A stretch of DNA of 64,000 nt from Himantopus leucocephalus (GCA_003993805.1 RSEF01000019.1:2555766-2619765), one strand, 5' to 3'; counted from the first letter of the stretch, positions 1 through 13,500 are shown. Program-made: numbers and translations. The notes: generated by a model not told the origin, from the letters alone.

Positions 1-3000
1 GTACCTACATTCTGAAGTATTTCAACATAAAGAACAGCAGTAGTTTGGGGCATGCCAGCTCTTTTCTCACCAGATACCCGTCTTCCCAACAAGCACCAAA
101 CAATCCAGGAGAAACTTTCCTATCTTAGACATTTCCAATGTTGCTTTACTGTTTAAAGTCACAACTTGCAGTGCTTAGCTGTGAGACTCCCATTTAATGA
201 AAAAGGAGTATTGTACCTTTGTGGTGGTACAGAAAGGATGAAGAAATAACTATGAATAGTCAAACAATCCAGAAACCAGAGGGCATATCAAAAGAATCCA
301 CAACTGCATTAGAGTAATAGTTGATTATTTTCAAGTCACTAAGACAATTTTTAGACATTTGCAGTCGGCAACCCTGAACTTTCCAGTTCTATCATCATAC
401 TTGAAGAGAGGAAGTCTCACCAGTCCCAAAAATCAAGATGCAGGTTTCTTTCCACCACAGACCTTCAAATAGAGCTGGTGGCACTCAGACCTCGTTGGAG
501 CGGAAGAATCCAAATTTGAACAGAAGGCCTTGCATTCATGTGCCCATTCCATCACAGTGCCGCTTGAAAAGACATCCAGAGAAAAGAAAAAAAAAATTTC
601 AGGTTTTAAAAATTTGGAATGGTGTTCCACTCCAAAATGACAATTGTTTTTAATCATAGATACAATATTTAAAACTACTCAAGACAAAAATAAAATGTCT
701 CATTTAAGGTTAGGCAAAGCATTCATTCAGCCTCAAAAACAATTTCTTCCCTTAATTATTTTGTTTTCTCAATCATTCCAAATCAACCCCTTCTGGTTTG
801 ATCTGGAACGAAAACAAATCTTCAACAGGACACTTATTTGTGCAGGATTTATCCTCCTGTCCAGCTGTAATTCCACATCCAGCTCACGGAAGTGGCAGCG
901 TCCTTCTTGTGGGACAAAGCCAGTGAGAAAAGAAAAACCCTGGTAATATCAGCTTCAGTTTCTTCTATTCTGTAGCCACATATTTGTCCTTTGAATCATG
1001 ATTATTTGACTCTAGTCACCCCACTCTGTACTGGATTTTTACATTTAATGAGGTTGCAGGCTGCTGCTTTTCACTATTATCCTTAATCAAGTTTTATTGA
1101 TTACTGGGATGCAGCATCAATGGAAAGAACATTACAAACAAATGGAAAAGCTGCCCAGAAGCTACTGGTAAGCTTTTTGTGTTCTAGAAAAAAAACACCC
1201 TATATTAAAAAATAATGTCATTGGCTCTCCTACTCAATCCTGCGTACCCCTTGCTGCGCACTCCCTGCAAGATATTCTGACGATCCTGTACTACATTGTA
1301 AACCCCGCAATCCTGACACTCCCTTGTTGAAAATCTGCTGGATGTGGAGAGACTGACCGTGAACGTATGCAGCTGCTGAGCAAAGAGGTAGAGGCAGGAG
1401 GGACGCTTGGGCTCACTTTGACGTGGGCAGGTATAAAATGTGTTATGCTTATACAGCCTCTCTACCACTCAGACAGAAGGAAACCTGCAGAAAGCTGAAG
1501 GAAAGGGTGGTGGAACACAAGGGTTAGTTATCTTGCAGTTATCTATAACCAACTCAATCATCAAGGAGTTAGTGGCATAGGAATAGCCTGGCCAGGTATT
1601 ATCATAGGTAACATGCTCACAGAAAATGAACAAATCGGAAAAAATGACCAGTCATTCTCATTATAGGGGATTAGATTAAAATGTATTTAGTATTCTAAAT
1701 TAAAATCCATTGTAGAAATTAAATCGGCTAAATTATAAACCCCCCATGAATGGTAGTGTGTGTACCATCAAGGTAATGCCAGAACAGAAAATAAGAGAAC
1801 TGAGGAATTTAAGATACACAAAATAGTTGTGCCTGAGGGACTGAGCTAATTAAAAAAACCTCTGCTAGTTCTTAAATGTTCATTATTATTTAGAATGGAT
1901 GTTTGAATGAAAGCAGGGTGACAGCAGTGACCCATACTGACACGTGCGTTTCCATGAACAGTGTTGTGAAACGAAATGAGTTTGTTTGCAAGCCAGGATC
2001 CCATTAAACACCGCAACTTGTTAAGATACAGGCTCCATCTCTTATTATCACACCATTCTGCAAACTCTTCCCATTCTTTTGTAGGTATAAATTGTAATTT
2101 CCCAAGACAGTTCAAAGTAACAATGGAGCTACTGCTACTCCACCACTACCACTTTCAACTCTTCTCTTTATTGTTAAGGATTACTTTTTCCATGGGATAT
2201 TCTGTGCCTTGTAAAAACATCCTTCAAAGAAAGCACGGTTGAGCTCTTGATTTCTTGATCGTAAAATTCCCCACTGTCTTGCGTAAGATTAATCACTAAC
2301 TGTTTTCTATGAAGAACAAACACATAACAAAGGGTTGTCCGCACAGGGTGGAAAAAAATTCCTTAATTTCATGTAATTTATGTCTCTCTTATGCCATGAA
2401 GGAAATAGATCTATTCCTGTGTGCCTCAATAGAGATATGCAATTAATAGTCAAGAAAAGGAAAACATAACTCTAAATTTCTCCCTCATGCAATTACAGTG
2501 ATCTAAAAAGGATAACCATATCTATGCAGTTCAGAATGACCAATCATTACAGGAGATAAAGTAGCCAGGTTTAAACAAGTAAATCATCTCTAACACAAAC
2601 CTAAGCACATGTTAAATGTACCAAAATCCGTATCATCTTCATTATTTTGTCCACCTCTACTCCCTTTCTTAAGTTTCTAGTTGTTGTTCGGAAGAAAACA
2701 CTTTTATTCTGTATTGCTTGCAGATTGTAGATACTGTGTTCCTTCCCCTATGACGCTGTTGGGAGGTGATGATGTTACCCAAAGAGGGACACAGGTGAAG
2801 AGGAACTGGCTGACACTGCTGCTATTCCCACACTCCAGAGAGCAGGTTACAGACATGCTCAGCCTAAATTTTAACTACAGTGCGAGAAGCACTTGTGAAA
2901 GACAAGAGCAACATAGAGCTCTCTACCACGACAAACCTGGCACTGAGCGAACAACCACCGCTGAGCCCCGTGCGCGCAGTGCAGCCCTGCGAGGTACCCA

Positions 3001-4322
3001 GCCCAGATCCATCAGCGCAAGCCCACAGCCACGCTTCATCTGGGTATGCAGACGGGCTTCGAAATCTGAGAAAGCAACAGATTGTGTGCGGTTTGGAGAC
3101 CACTGCAGTCTTTGAAGGTCTTGCCCTACACTTGGATGTCTTAAAATTAGGGACTACCTAAGAGCATCTTGTTCAGTTTTGCATTACCTGGTAATACAGG
3201 TCCCGATCCTTTCCTGGAGCTCCCCAGTGCCGCTGCAGTGGAAGTCATATGTCTGAGTTTCATTAAACAGGGGACATTCTTTAGCTGTCCGCATTATGAG
3301 AGATAGCAAGGCAGAGCTTAATCAGGCGTGGACTGTGAATGTTTTCCAGCTGGTACCACTCATGCTCAGCACTAGATTATTTTGTTACATTTCTCTGCCC
3401 TTTGTTACTCTTTGTTCAGAGATGGTGGGATGGAATTTACCATATCTTTAAACTGTCATTTAGTGATACAGCTGCAATGCTTGTGTGCTTATCTTCTGGT
3501 TTGCAGCTTTTTTTTTTTCCTGCTTTGTTTTTCCTAAAACGTACATGTATTAGTAGCTTTCTCTTGAATTTGCTTTTTTTATGTGCGCATTAATTCCTAA
3601 ATTACAATGTGTCATATCCTTTCAACTGCTCATTAATGTCTTTGTAACTATGATATTTTATGGCAATTTAACTGTGGAGATTACAAATAAAATTATCAGC
3701 TAAAAACAGAATGATTAGTAAACCAAGATAAATGCTCTAAATTAATCATCATTTCATACATCATACCAAGGTTTTAAATTTTCATGTTAATACAGCAGAT
3801 GCAAATTGTTGAGGTGAAAATAGTTGTAGCAATTTTAACTATACAAAATATCAGTCCTTACACACAAAAAACCCCACAGATTGGAAATTTTTAGCTAACC
3901 TTTCAGTCACACATACCTTCATGGAACTATATCCGTTTTTTAGCAGGTACTTGCCAAATCGCCACACAACAGTTATTCCGTCAGTTCCTATTTGATTTTT
4001 CAGTTGATATGTCGAGGAGTGACCAGTGACACAGTGCGCACTGCAGCCACTGCTTCCTTTGCTGGGATTTGAAAGAATAAGACTCACTCGTCTGCAAGCC
4101 TTGCTGGGGCACGACACTCTGCCCCTTCGGAGTTTATGCAGCACTTGACACAAGGGACGGGTCCTCACTTAGAAAAAGGGCCTTAGATGCAAAGAAAACA
4201 TTTTCTTCTGCAAAATAATGGAGGGAAATCTCTTAATATTGAAAGTAACAGATGTGTACCCTGACACCCTCTAACCCAAAAAACGCAAAACAAACATATT
4301 CCTCCTGCGTGCAAATACAGAA

Positions 4323-4336
4323 ACACACACACACAC
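4323..4336. repeat. (AC)7 microsatellite
   Basis: Seven uninterrupted AC units followed by a short C-run. It is an ordinary dinucleotide repeat and could be length-polymorphic. Confidence 0.9.
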
Positions 4337-7300
4337 TCCCCCAACATTTTAAATTATAGAGCATTGGCTCAGCTAGACAGAAAATGTGCAGGGTTACTCC
4401 CAGACAAAGATTAATCTTTCTTTGATATATTCAATACTTCACATGCTCCACATTATCTGGTGAGTATATATGCCTTGCCTTCAAGAATGTGATGTACTAT
4501 GCCATACATCATCGTCTAATTTATTGAGTGCACCTCTGCAGCATGCACTGTACATCCCTGCCCAGGGTCAGGATCACATGCCAATCTTCAGTCGTGCTTT
4601 TCCCAGCGCTGGGACTCCTCCGCGTGCCAGTGCTGCCAGGGTCTGCACAGCCAGCTCCGTTCACACAGCTCACCTGCACAGGCCAACGCTGCTTCTCTTC
4701 AGAGCAGGTGCGCCATCAGCGTAAGGCAGAACCAGAAACAATCCATGATACTTCATTAAAAGCACAATCCTGAGAAAACTGTTAAGTAACAGGAAAGACG
4801 GCATCCCAGCAGGAGCCACTGGAACAAGCAAAGCACCTGGATCCACACGCTCAGGCACCCAAACACAGGCTTTATTTTACAGAATGCAAATCCAGCTGGG
4901 GCAGTTGAATTTTCTATTTGCCACACTCACCTACTTGTATTACAGCTGTCTTTTAAAGATGAGGATGTTGAGAGACAGGAAGATGACCCTGACTCACCCA
5001 AATTAGCTTCATCTTCAGAGAGACTTCCATGGAAACGGAGCAGAACACGCATGTCGATCCTACACCAGATCGTCTCAAGACGCCAATATTGGAGTCGCAG
5101 GCTGAGAGGTGCTAACAGCCTATGTGGTTAGAGATGGGAGGAGGAAAAAATGAATAGATAGAAGTACAAATTTCTTCTGAGTGCAGTTCAGTTTGTTATA
5201 TTGAAGACCTGGGGCTTCTGCAGAGAAGCAGCCTGGAGTAATGTCTTGCAGTTCTTTGCTATAACCCCAGAGCAATTTGCCTGGTGTCATGTAATGGACA
5301 TAACGCATAATGGTGTGATTAAAAAGACTAACCCCACGTACGCCTCTTTCTTCAGTGTACGTGTGAGCATTATCGTCTACAGCTGCACTTAAATGGAAGC
5401 ATGCTGCATAAATATTGATACTTGCTGTGATTAATATTGCTATTTATATTAGCAATGAATTGGGTTCACATAAAAATAATTAGCACAGCATGCCTGGGTA
5501 TTATTTGCTCCTAATTATATCACAGTTCATTTCACCAACAGCAATGTGTCACCAAGTCAATAACAACCAATGATTAATACACAGAATGTATTACCTTAAA
5601 ATAATACCCTGTGTAACTCCCTATGTTATGATGGAATACTATTAGGAAGTCTCTGGATAATTGCTTCAGGTGAGTTCCTGAGTGGAGTTACTAATACTAA
5701 CATAAATTGCAAATGCAAGGATTAAAAAAGGTGTTACTCAGCGTTTTTGTTTGTTCATTTTCTTGCTTTTATTCTTTTTTCCATTATTTCCTTTCACACC
5801 TCGAGAGGCAAGGGTGACTGGGTGCACTAAAGCATCAGCAGTACCATTCTGCAACTTGTCACCCCCGGCAGTCCTACCACTCGCTCTGGAGCAAGTCGGT
5901 GTCATTAAATTACCCCATTACGGAGCGGCCAGAGCCCCTCCACCTTCACCCCTGAGAGCTCTAGATATACTCTTAGAAAACACCTCACAGAACAGACAGA
6001 TTCAGCCAATTACGTCCCAATCACACCACCCAGGCAGCAGCGTAAATATAACAAACATGTAATAAACCCAGCCAACAAAATCATCCCCAGAGTCCGCCTC
6101 CTACATCTGCCCAGCCTCACTCATCTCCCAGCTCCCTTGAGCAAGTCATTTAACCACTCTCTTTGCCATCTGGAAAGCTGGGACATTGCTGCTGCTACAG
6201 TACTTACGGGCTATCGGGAGACTTTGTTTACCGGAGTTTGTAAAGAAAACAGATTTTGGGATGAAATGAGTTGTCATGGGCTCTATTCTGCAAGATGCTG
6301 GCTCTGGCCTGGATCCAGCAAAGACTTAAGCACTCGGTTATCCCTTAAAAAAGTAGAGCAACTTTTCCACTAACTGTATCGCAGAAAATATATTCAAAGG
6401 AGCTTAAAAATAGCTTAGATGAAATAAGGCAATTTAATACAAGTGCTGATTCCAAGGCACAAAAAGAATGGTTTCATGTTGTTGTCAAGAGCAGCCTTTT
6501 CACTTGTGGTTTCTGATGGCACCTGCAACATTTAAACAGTTGATAGTGGCCACGTGTCAAAGTTGGAATCAAAAACTTTGAAGGATAAAGGGTCACAGAT
6601 CGTTTTAAGACAGCAAATACAAACTTCTCTTTGCTCATCACTTATTAGTTAAGACAAACTCGGATGTAAGTTAATACTTCTTGCCAATATCTGTCAAACA
6701 TACAGCCAGCTAACAAATACTAAATATCCCACTGTATATTGCACACCCATAAATCAACCCAGGCAGTGTTAACATACTTAGCATCTTTATGGTGTGCTAC
6801 TGCCCCCATGTGTAATAAACATTCCTAACAGTAATCCTAGAACTGAAAAATGCTGTCTTGGTTTTCATTATCGCAGAGCTAGTGGAGTGTCATAGATAAA
6901 ATATTGTGGTTCCCTGCAGCTCAGAAACCAAATGAAAAATCAGGGGAATAGTTCAGCGCGGGGGTGCCTGGCTTTTTCTTAACCTGTTAATGACAGGAGA
7001 GCACTGTCCCTTCTCATTTATTCTAGAATATCTTCGTACATCTCAGACAGATATTTGTAACAATCTTGTTGCAGCATAGGAAACAACAGATCTTGAAACA
7101 CTCAGGGTGAGATTTTTCAGAGCAATTCACCTCTTATTTAGGTATAAAAGTAATCAAAATCTGAAAGTTTTCAGTACATTAACTGAAGTGCTTTTAAAAA
7201 AAATTTATCCAAGAGTGTTACTCAACACTTTATAAACAGCAGGTCTCTAGAAAAAAAGAGCTTTTAAACATGATGCTGAGCATCGTGCAGAGCCTGGCAG

Positions 7301-7666
7301 AGCTCTAGAAAGGCCTCAGTGATGGGTACTAATACCAAATAGGAGAGAAAAAATATAACTCATCACAGAAGCAGCAGAAACTCTCAGCTCCGATCCATGT
7401 CTGTGTAGCAAAGGCTTCTCTCCAAGCAGAAAACAAAACTAGTTTCCTGTCCTGTCAGGCTTATCAGCTGCTGTTCACACAGCGATCTCCATCTGCACAC
7501 ACAGCTAAAAGTCAAAATCCAGACAAATCCAAGGAATCAAAAAAACCTCATGGGAAAAAAAAAAACCAACAGGTCAATCATTTCATTTTTATTTCAACCA
7601 AAAACAACGCTTCCAGCCTTAAATGTTGATAACAAAGTCAAATAACAACAAAGAAGCCCACTTTGT

Positions 7667-7817
7667 TATTTTGAAAGTGTTAAAATAGGGCATATTGAAA
7701 TTAATCAAAAGAATAAATTCCTGCGAAAAATCCACTACCTTNTATTTTGAAAGTGTTAAAATAGGGCATATTGAAATTAATCAAAAGAATAAATTCCTGC
7801 GAAAAATCCACTACCTT
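7667..7817. repeat. 75-bp perfect duplication around a single N (probable assembly artefact)
   Basis: The 75 bases at 7667-7741 are repeated without any visible difference at 7743-7817. One N at 7742 is all that separates them. Two identical copies meeting exactly at an N are the usual signature of two contig ends that overlap but were joined instead of merged. The true sequence probably contains the segment once. Confidence 0.85.
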
Positions 7818-8308
7818 CTCTTGCCTACAAACTCAGTTTTATAATCAGCATTTTTTGATTAAAAGCAACATAATGGCAAAAATTCTCAACAGCTGTAGTT
7901 GGTACCTTGAGAAATGAGCTACTCGGCAAGTACTTCGTTTAATTTATGAGAAGAAAGATGAAGTGGCTAAAATTTGCTTCTCTTACTTTCTAAACGCCCA
8001 TTTCTCCCATCTAATGTAAATGAAAGCAGAGCCCAGGCTCCCACACCGGCCCCGGCTCCACTGCCAGTGCCGGTCCCAGCGGGCTTGTCCCCAGCACTGC
8101 CTTGGCAAATCAAAGGGCAAAGGGGACAGGGACACTTCCCTTTCTTCAGAGCATCCCTTGGCTCCCACTCCTGGGAGACTGGCACAACCCATGTGCCAAA
8201 CATCTGCCAAACATGGTTCGTGTCTCCCAGGTACAGTCCTGTTTTCAACGTATTCTTAACGAGCTGGGAAGCAGCATGGCAGAGTACAGCAGCTGTCCTC
8301 TTTCATCA

Positions 8309-8348
8309 TGTCCTGGTTTGAGGTAAAACAGGACCAATTTTGTTCAGT
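8309..8348 (+). mobile_element. possible 5' edge of an avian endogenous-retrovirus LTR, cut by a gap
   Basis: The sequence from 8309 begins TGTCCTGGTTTGAGG. It has the terminal TG of a retroviral LTR and resembles the first bases I associate with common avian ERV-L-like LTRs. It runs only 40 bases before the 100-N gap. I could not find the matching CA end, a primer-binding site or internal retroviral genes. The same 15 bases recur at 45077. The family assignment is from memory of the general motif and is uncertain. Confidence 0.4.
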
Positions 8349-8448
8349 NNNNNNNNNNNNNNNNNNNNNNNNNNNNNNNNNNNNNNNNNNNNNNNNNNNN
8401 NNNNNNNNNNNNNNNNNNNNNNNNNNNNNNNNNNNNNNNNNNNNNNNN
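8349..8448. other. 100-N assembly gap
   Basis: Exactly 100 N, the conventional placeholder for a gap of unknown length. The real missing sequence may be longer or shorter. The probable LTR edge just before it suggests that a repetitive element stopped the assembly here. Confidence 0.98.
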
Positions 8449-10409
8449 GACACCTCAGATTCCCAGGATTTCAGAGCAGGAACTACTGCCCCTGCAGCTG
8501 GAGCGTTACTGCTGGGGTCATTGCTCTGACTGCCTGCACATGCCCGCTCAGCCAAGGCAGCGCCAGTGCACAAGGGCAAGTGTTGCACAAGTCTCTGAGT
8601 CCCCGATTTTTCTCAGGACCCATCTCTTATTCCCAAATCATAGGAACTTGCCTTTTTTCCAGCAGAAGATGGGGACTGAGGAATCCCCTGTTTGCATGCA
8701 CAATCCTTTTCAAAAAGGAATGGGACCACTTGCCCTATCTTTCAGTCGAGTCCACAGAGCCCTGGGCATCTATGGGCTCATTCTAAGGCAGCCACCAAAA
8801 TAACTAAGAAAATGAAAGGTTATTTACCCACAGGCTGTAGAGTAACTTGCACCTATACAGGAAAGCTTTTAGAGGTTACACTGGAAAAGAATTAAAAGCA
8901 TTACACTACTAAAATAGTCTCCTCTCCTCGGTTCAGGGCACAGGGGAAAGTCTTTAACAGCCACTATAACTGAGGGGTTCAGCGGCAGTACTCAGAGTGA
9001 GCCCCCTAAGCTGGGCCTCTGGAAATACTGCAATGACTATTATATTTGGAGTTCATACTACACAAATTTATGTTGCAGCTATTCTGCAGGAGAATAGAGA
9101 GCGCGAGCCCCAGACAGGTTACACCAGAACCGGTTGTGCGTCTCGCTGCCGGCTCACCAGCACCTTCCAGACTGATTTGACTCACCCACAGACCAAAGGA
9201 AGCAGAGGTTGGTCCCAGCCTCACACCTCCTACCGCTCACACCAAAAGCATAAAAGACACAGAAAGCTAGTACATTTTATAGCTCCAAAACAGAATCTCA
9301 CCTTCTGGCCAGCTCTAACCTTAGCTATGTGGTATCTTAGATGGCAGTGGGCTTCTCTGCGCCCTTTCCAACTAGCAGGAATATTCCTCTATATTCCTAT
9401 TTCACTTGTAGACTCTGCCTTTCAAGATGAATTAACCCTTTGATTGCAAGATTATTTCCCAATGAAAAGTGCACACCTAGAGGGAGTCAAAGTGATAATG
9501 AAGACCAATACATCTGCCAGATAGAAGGAGCTACACGACGAAGCCTGACGGATCGCTGCAGAACATTCCAGGGTGTTCGGTCCACTGCCTCCATCGTTCA
9601 GACACATGTATGGCAGGGAAGACAGATGATGTATGGTTACCCACAGAACTTTATTAACACATTCAGGTTTATGAAAATATGCAGGCTAAGCTTTTTCAGT
9701 TTTCTTTTTTTTTTTAAAAATAAGACATTTTCCACTAACAAAACTGATTTTTAAGTATGGAACAGTCATTTGCCAGGTTTTCAAAGCCATCTGTTTTCAA
9801 AGCCTACCTTCCTTGTTGTTTACCACAGGCTGTCTATCTGTTTTAACAACCTCCACTGGGATTTCACATACCTCATTATGCAAAATCACTACTTATGCAT
9901 TCACTCCAGCACTTGTCTAACTAATCTGCACTCATAACACCTTCCGTAGAAGATGCAGCATCCCTCTTCAGAGGCTGCAGATCAAAAACAACAGTAGCTG
10001 GTGTCATAGCAAGACAAAACATAGCCTCCTGTGTATTACTGTTGTGATACAGGCCTAATCCAAGACTCCTTGGAGCTGCTAAAGTATAATAAAAAATACC
10101 ATATCACAAGAGATTCTGTATCATATGAAAGATAAAAAGCATCTATTTTTAATGTTGAGACTTATGCTTTTCTTTGTCAAGAGGATTCTAAGTATTTTGG
10201 TCTCTCAGCCCTCATCCCCAGCAATGCGATGAGCACCTTCCACCTCCTCTGAAGTTCCTCATGACCTACTGTTCGGTTCATCCCAGGCACCGCATGCTTT
10301 TCTTGCCAGCTCTCCATCTGTAGCAGGCAGCCCTAACATCTGACAGAGCTTAAGCTGCTGTTTACAGCCTCCCTCTGCCTCCTGCTCACCCTCCCTCCAG
10401 ATACGTTCA
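8449..10409. other. gene-free stretch
   Basis: No gene, RNA or recognisable repeat family is seen. The first few hundred bases after the gap are moderately GC-rich and could belong to the element hidden in the gap, but nothing in them confirms it. Open frames reach 148 codons at most, one of them counting N as open sequence, and have no family resemblance. Confidence 0.55.
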
Positions 10410-10575
10410 TAGAATCAGCGGATCATTGACAACGATAGACCTTCCGAACTGCTCTGGTCTATCGTGTCAAGGCCTGCTTGGGGACCCTTTAACCACACAT
10501 CATTGATACAATCCATCACGTTAAGAGCTTGCTGGGGGATGCTTTAATTCACGGATTATTAACACAATAGACTGT
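10410..10575. repeat. degenerate short repeat cluster with a 10-bp-stem hairpin
   Basis: Related short words such as ATCATTGA-, ATCATTGATACAAT and ATTATTAACACAAT occur at about 10422, 10499 and 10554. The segments around 10466-10512 and 10519-10566 align to each other at roughly 70 percent by eye. Between the first two words lies a perfect inverted repeat, ACGATAGACC at 10432-10441 and GGTCTATCGT at 10456-10465, with a 14-base loop. The stem extends by three more pairs if one base is bulged. It could be a decayed transposable-element end or a small tandem array. Confidence 0.6.
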
Positions 10576-13500
10576 AATGTCTGGTACCATTGTGGCTGGC
10601 TGTGTCACAGAACATCCTCAGGTAGGTTAAAAACCAAAGAGAAGAGGAAAACAGAGGAAAATAAAGTTCCTCTATTGGCATATTACATCCACCTTATATA
10701 GTATTCTCCAAATATTTTTTTTAAAAAAATCAGAATTTATTAACATTATTTTCTTAAAAATAATTCAATAGCTCATCTTCCTTGGAAAGTACAGCTACTA
10801 TCTCTATTTGTCTGTGTATTGCAACATTTGAGAGCTAAATGTAAATGTAACACTTGCCATTCTTACATCTTTAAAACATCACAGCTTCAATGACACTGCT
10901 ATGGTAAGATTTAACTCTCAAATTCAAAAGACAAAGTGACTTTAAATGATGTTTATTTTACATGGGGAAGCAAAGGGAATTCCCGTTGAGCAAAGCACAA
11001 GTGATTGAAGCTACCAACAGAAAATAGTGAAATTTCATGGTTGAGTTATGATTTCCCAGAAAAAATAAAATACATCAGTCCTATAAAAGACTTTTCATCT
11101 ATGAAACTGAAAGCATCTTCTGAGTAAGGTAAGCATCACATCACTAACCTATTTCACACATGAGAAAACAAGAGATTGGAAATAAAATGAGGGGGTGGAG
11201 CTTTCCAAAATGCAGACGTAGAGTTCCAGCTGCACCTGAGCCAGGTGGAAACATCACAGCCCTCCACCCTGCTGCCCTTAGCTCCATTTCCCACCCTGGA
11301 TGCTATCGCATCAGAGTCTCACAGCACTCCTTGGGGTCACTCCTCCTGAATGAGACAGCAGCAGCAACATGTTCCAGGATCAGGGACTTCCATGTTGGAG
11401 CATCACTGCGCAGGGTGGCAAAGGTGATGTGAAGAGAAGCTGCCACTTAGGACAGTCATTGGCAACAAGGCAGAGACAGAAAGCAAGAGCTTGCCGGAGG
11501 TGGTTTTAACAGCCAGTTTGGGAACTGGCTGTGATTTTACCTAAAACTGCACCCAGCAGGGCCCAGACAGCATTGCCACAAATCTGTCAACGCCTTGTAG
11601 CAGCCTTGGTCCCCTTGAAATCAAAATGGGCTTTTGTGGAATGATTGCTCATGGAGTGAGACTCCAGAAGAGAACTACTTCTAATGTCCCTGCTCCTATC
11701 TCGCAGCATGACAGAAACAAACCCAGAATCAGTATGCGTATTTCTTTGTGTCTTTGTTTTCCTTAGACACAAAATGGAAAACACACTATTAAATCACTAC
11801 TGGAAATTATTTTATGGTTAAATATGCTTTTATTTATAACACCCTGAATTTATATAGCTGCATTAACATTTTTAGATTCAATGTAAGAAAAAAGATTCCC
11901 TTAAACGTATTATTTGGAAACACTAAGTTTGTATACACCTGTATTACACAACTGCTATGTTAGCAGAAATTACTGTTTCCTTTCCCTGCACTTGCTTTAC
12001 TTGGCTGGTGTATTGTTCTCCACAGTGCAAGTTCAACAAGTACCTGCATTTTGTTAGGTGAACACCTCTTTTACTGTTGGTTGATATAACTCTGCCAGCA
12101 CAGATGTTCACTGTAACAGCGCTAAATGCTTGATCTGCCTTGTACACTTATGCAACGTGTCAGGCCCATCATTAGGATTAAACACTGTCACGCACTAACA
12201 TCAGGAGATGGCAGGTATGGATCAGGATTATGTTGGGGTAGGCACTGGATAAATACGGAATAAAGAGCCAGCCTTGCACAAAGTTGTCCAAATGATTTAT
12301 ATGAATGCCAGCTACAAATAGGATCAGATTAACTTTCAGCTTCGGTAAATACTAGTTTCACTGGAATCAAATCCTCTGCTTCTACAGACTCTGCTAGAAA
12401 TAGCAGACTAGCTATCCAAGACACATTACAATTACAACACTTAAGAATAGTGGTTGGGTGGCCCTAGGGCAAAACCCCATCAGTTTAGATTACAGGTCAG
12501 GTAGCTAGCACAGACATGTTAAATGTTTGCATTTAAACTAATACACTCCCATCAGGAACAGTCCTATTCTTCACGGCACAGCTGGTTTTCAAAACAGCAC
12601 AGAGCAGCAGAAACCATCTTAGCACTGTTCTTAAATATTCCTTTTTAGCTCACTCATGATGCAATTTAGAAAACTGCTAGAATGGGAATCAGAACTGCAC
12701 TAAACATAAACACAACAGAAGTCAAGCTGCTGGAGACAAACATTATATAAAACAAAGATACTATAAAAAATTAAATACGTGGTGTCAGGATCCTCAGCCC
12801 AGTGCTGTCAGAGGTGTTAAAACCGCCCGTGCTGTGACACCATGGGAGGTGGAGCACACAGCTGGGACCCCAGGCACCCCAAACACAGAGGCCACAGCAG
12901 CTCAGCTCATTCGGGCTCTGACGGAGACGTGCGCTCTGTGTTGAACAAACTCTCAGAGGTGCATTTATCCAAGAGGCAGCAGCTCTTCCTCGGGCTGCTG
13001 GTTCAACTGTAGCGAGAAACTTTGTCAAGAGTGCTGCACTGCACGTCCCACTGCTCCCCTTCACATTGGGCCAGATCCTGCTTCTCCCCTTCCGCACGCA
13101 CTTTTGCTTAAGGTAGGGCAGGAATAACAAGTAAGGCGCCAGTCAGCATAACAGGGTTGACAGAACCTACCCATTTGGATCATAAAGTGGCCAGAGGAGG
13201 AGGAGCATCCCTCAAATGTATTGTGGGCACTACAGCAAGGGGAACTTTATTTTTTTCATTTTTAAGAGTTTAATGTGAGATTCCTGTCAACATTTATTTA
13301 ACAAGCACTCACTCCCCATTTCCTCTTCGACCTCTAAAGCACTCCTCATTCCAATATTTAAGCACTACACTAAAACAAAATATCAAAGGTCCAAACTATA
13401 GCACAGAAGATGGATATAAATATCTGTCCTTTTGCTTCTAATGGAGCTTGAAATTAACACCACTTTTCTATTTCATCACCATTTTTCAGAGAGTTTAAAT

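Larger units (their letters stand above)
1..8308. other. gene-free stretch, AT-rich noncoding DNA
   Basis: I recognise no gene, RNA or full transposable element here. Open frames are short and do not resemble a known family. A locally GC-rich, CpG-containing patch lies at about 2930-3060, and a GC-rich patch at about 8030-8110 repeats Gly-Thr/Gly-Ala-type codons on the minus strand. Three short segments have exon-like splice signals (433-562 minus, 2881-2993 plus, 3917-4061 minus); they are treated as weak candidates in the findings. A (AC)7 microsatellite lies at 4323-4336. The stretch could be intronic or intergenic. Confidence 0.6.

Noticed and set aside
8256..8786. Open frames that span the 100-N gap
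   Set aside because: They are open only because N codons cannot be scored as stops; the real sequence is unknown.
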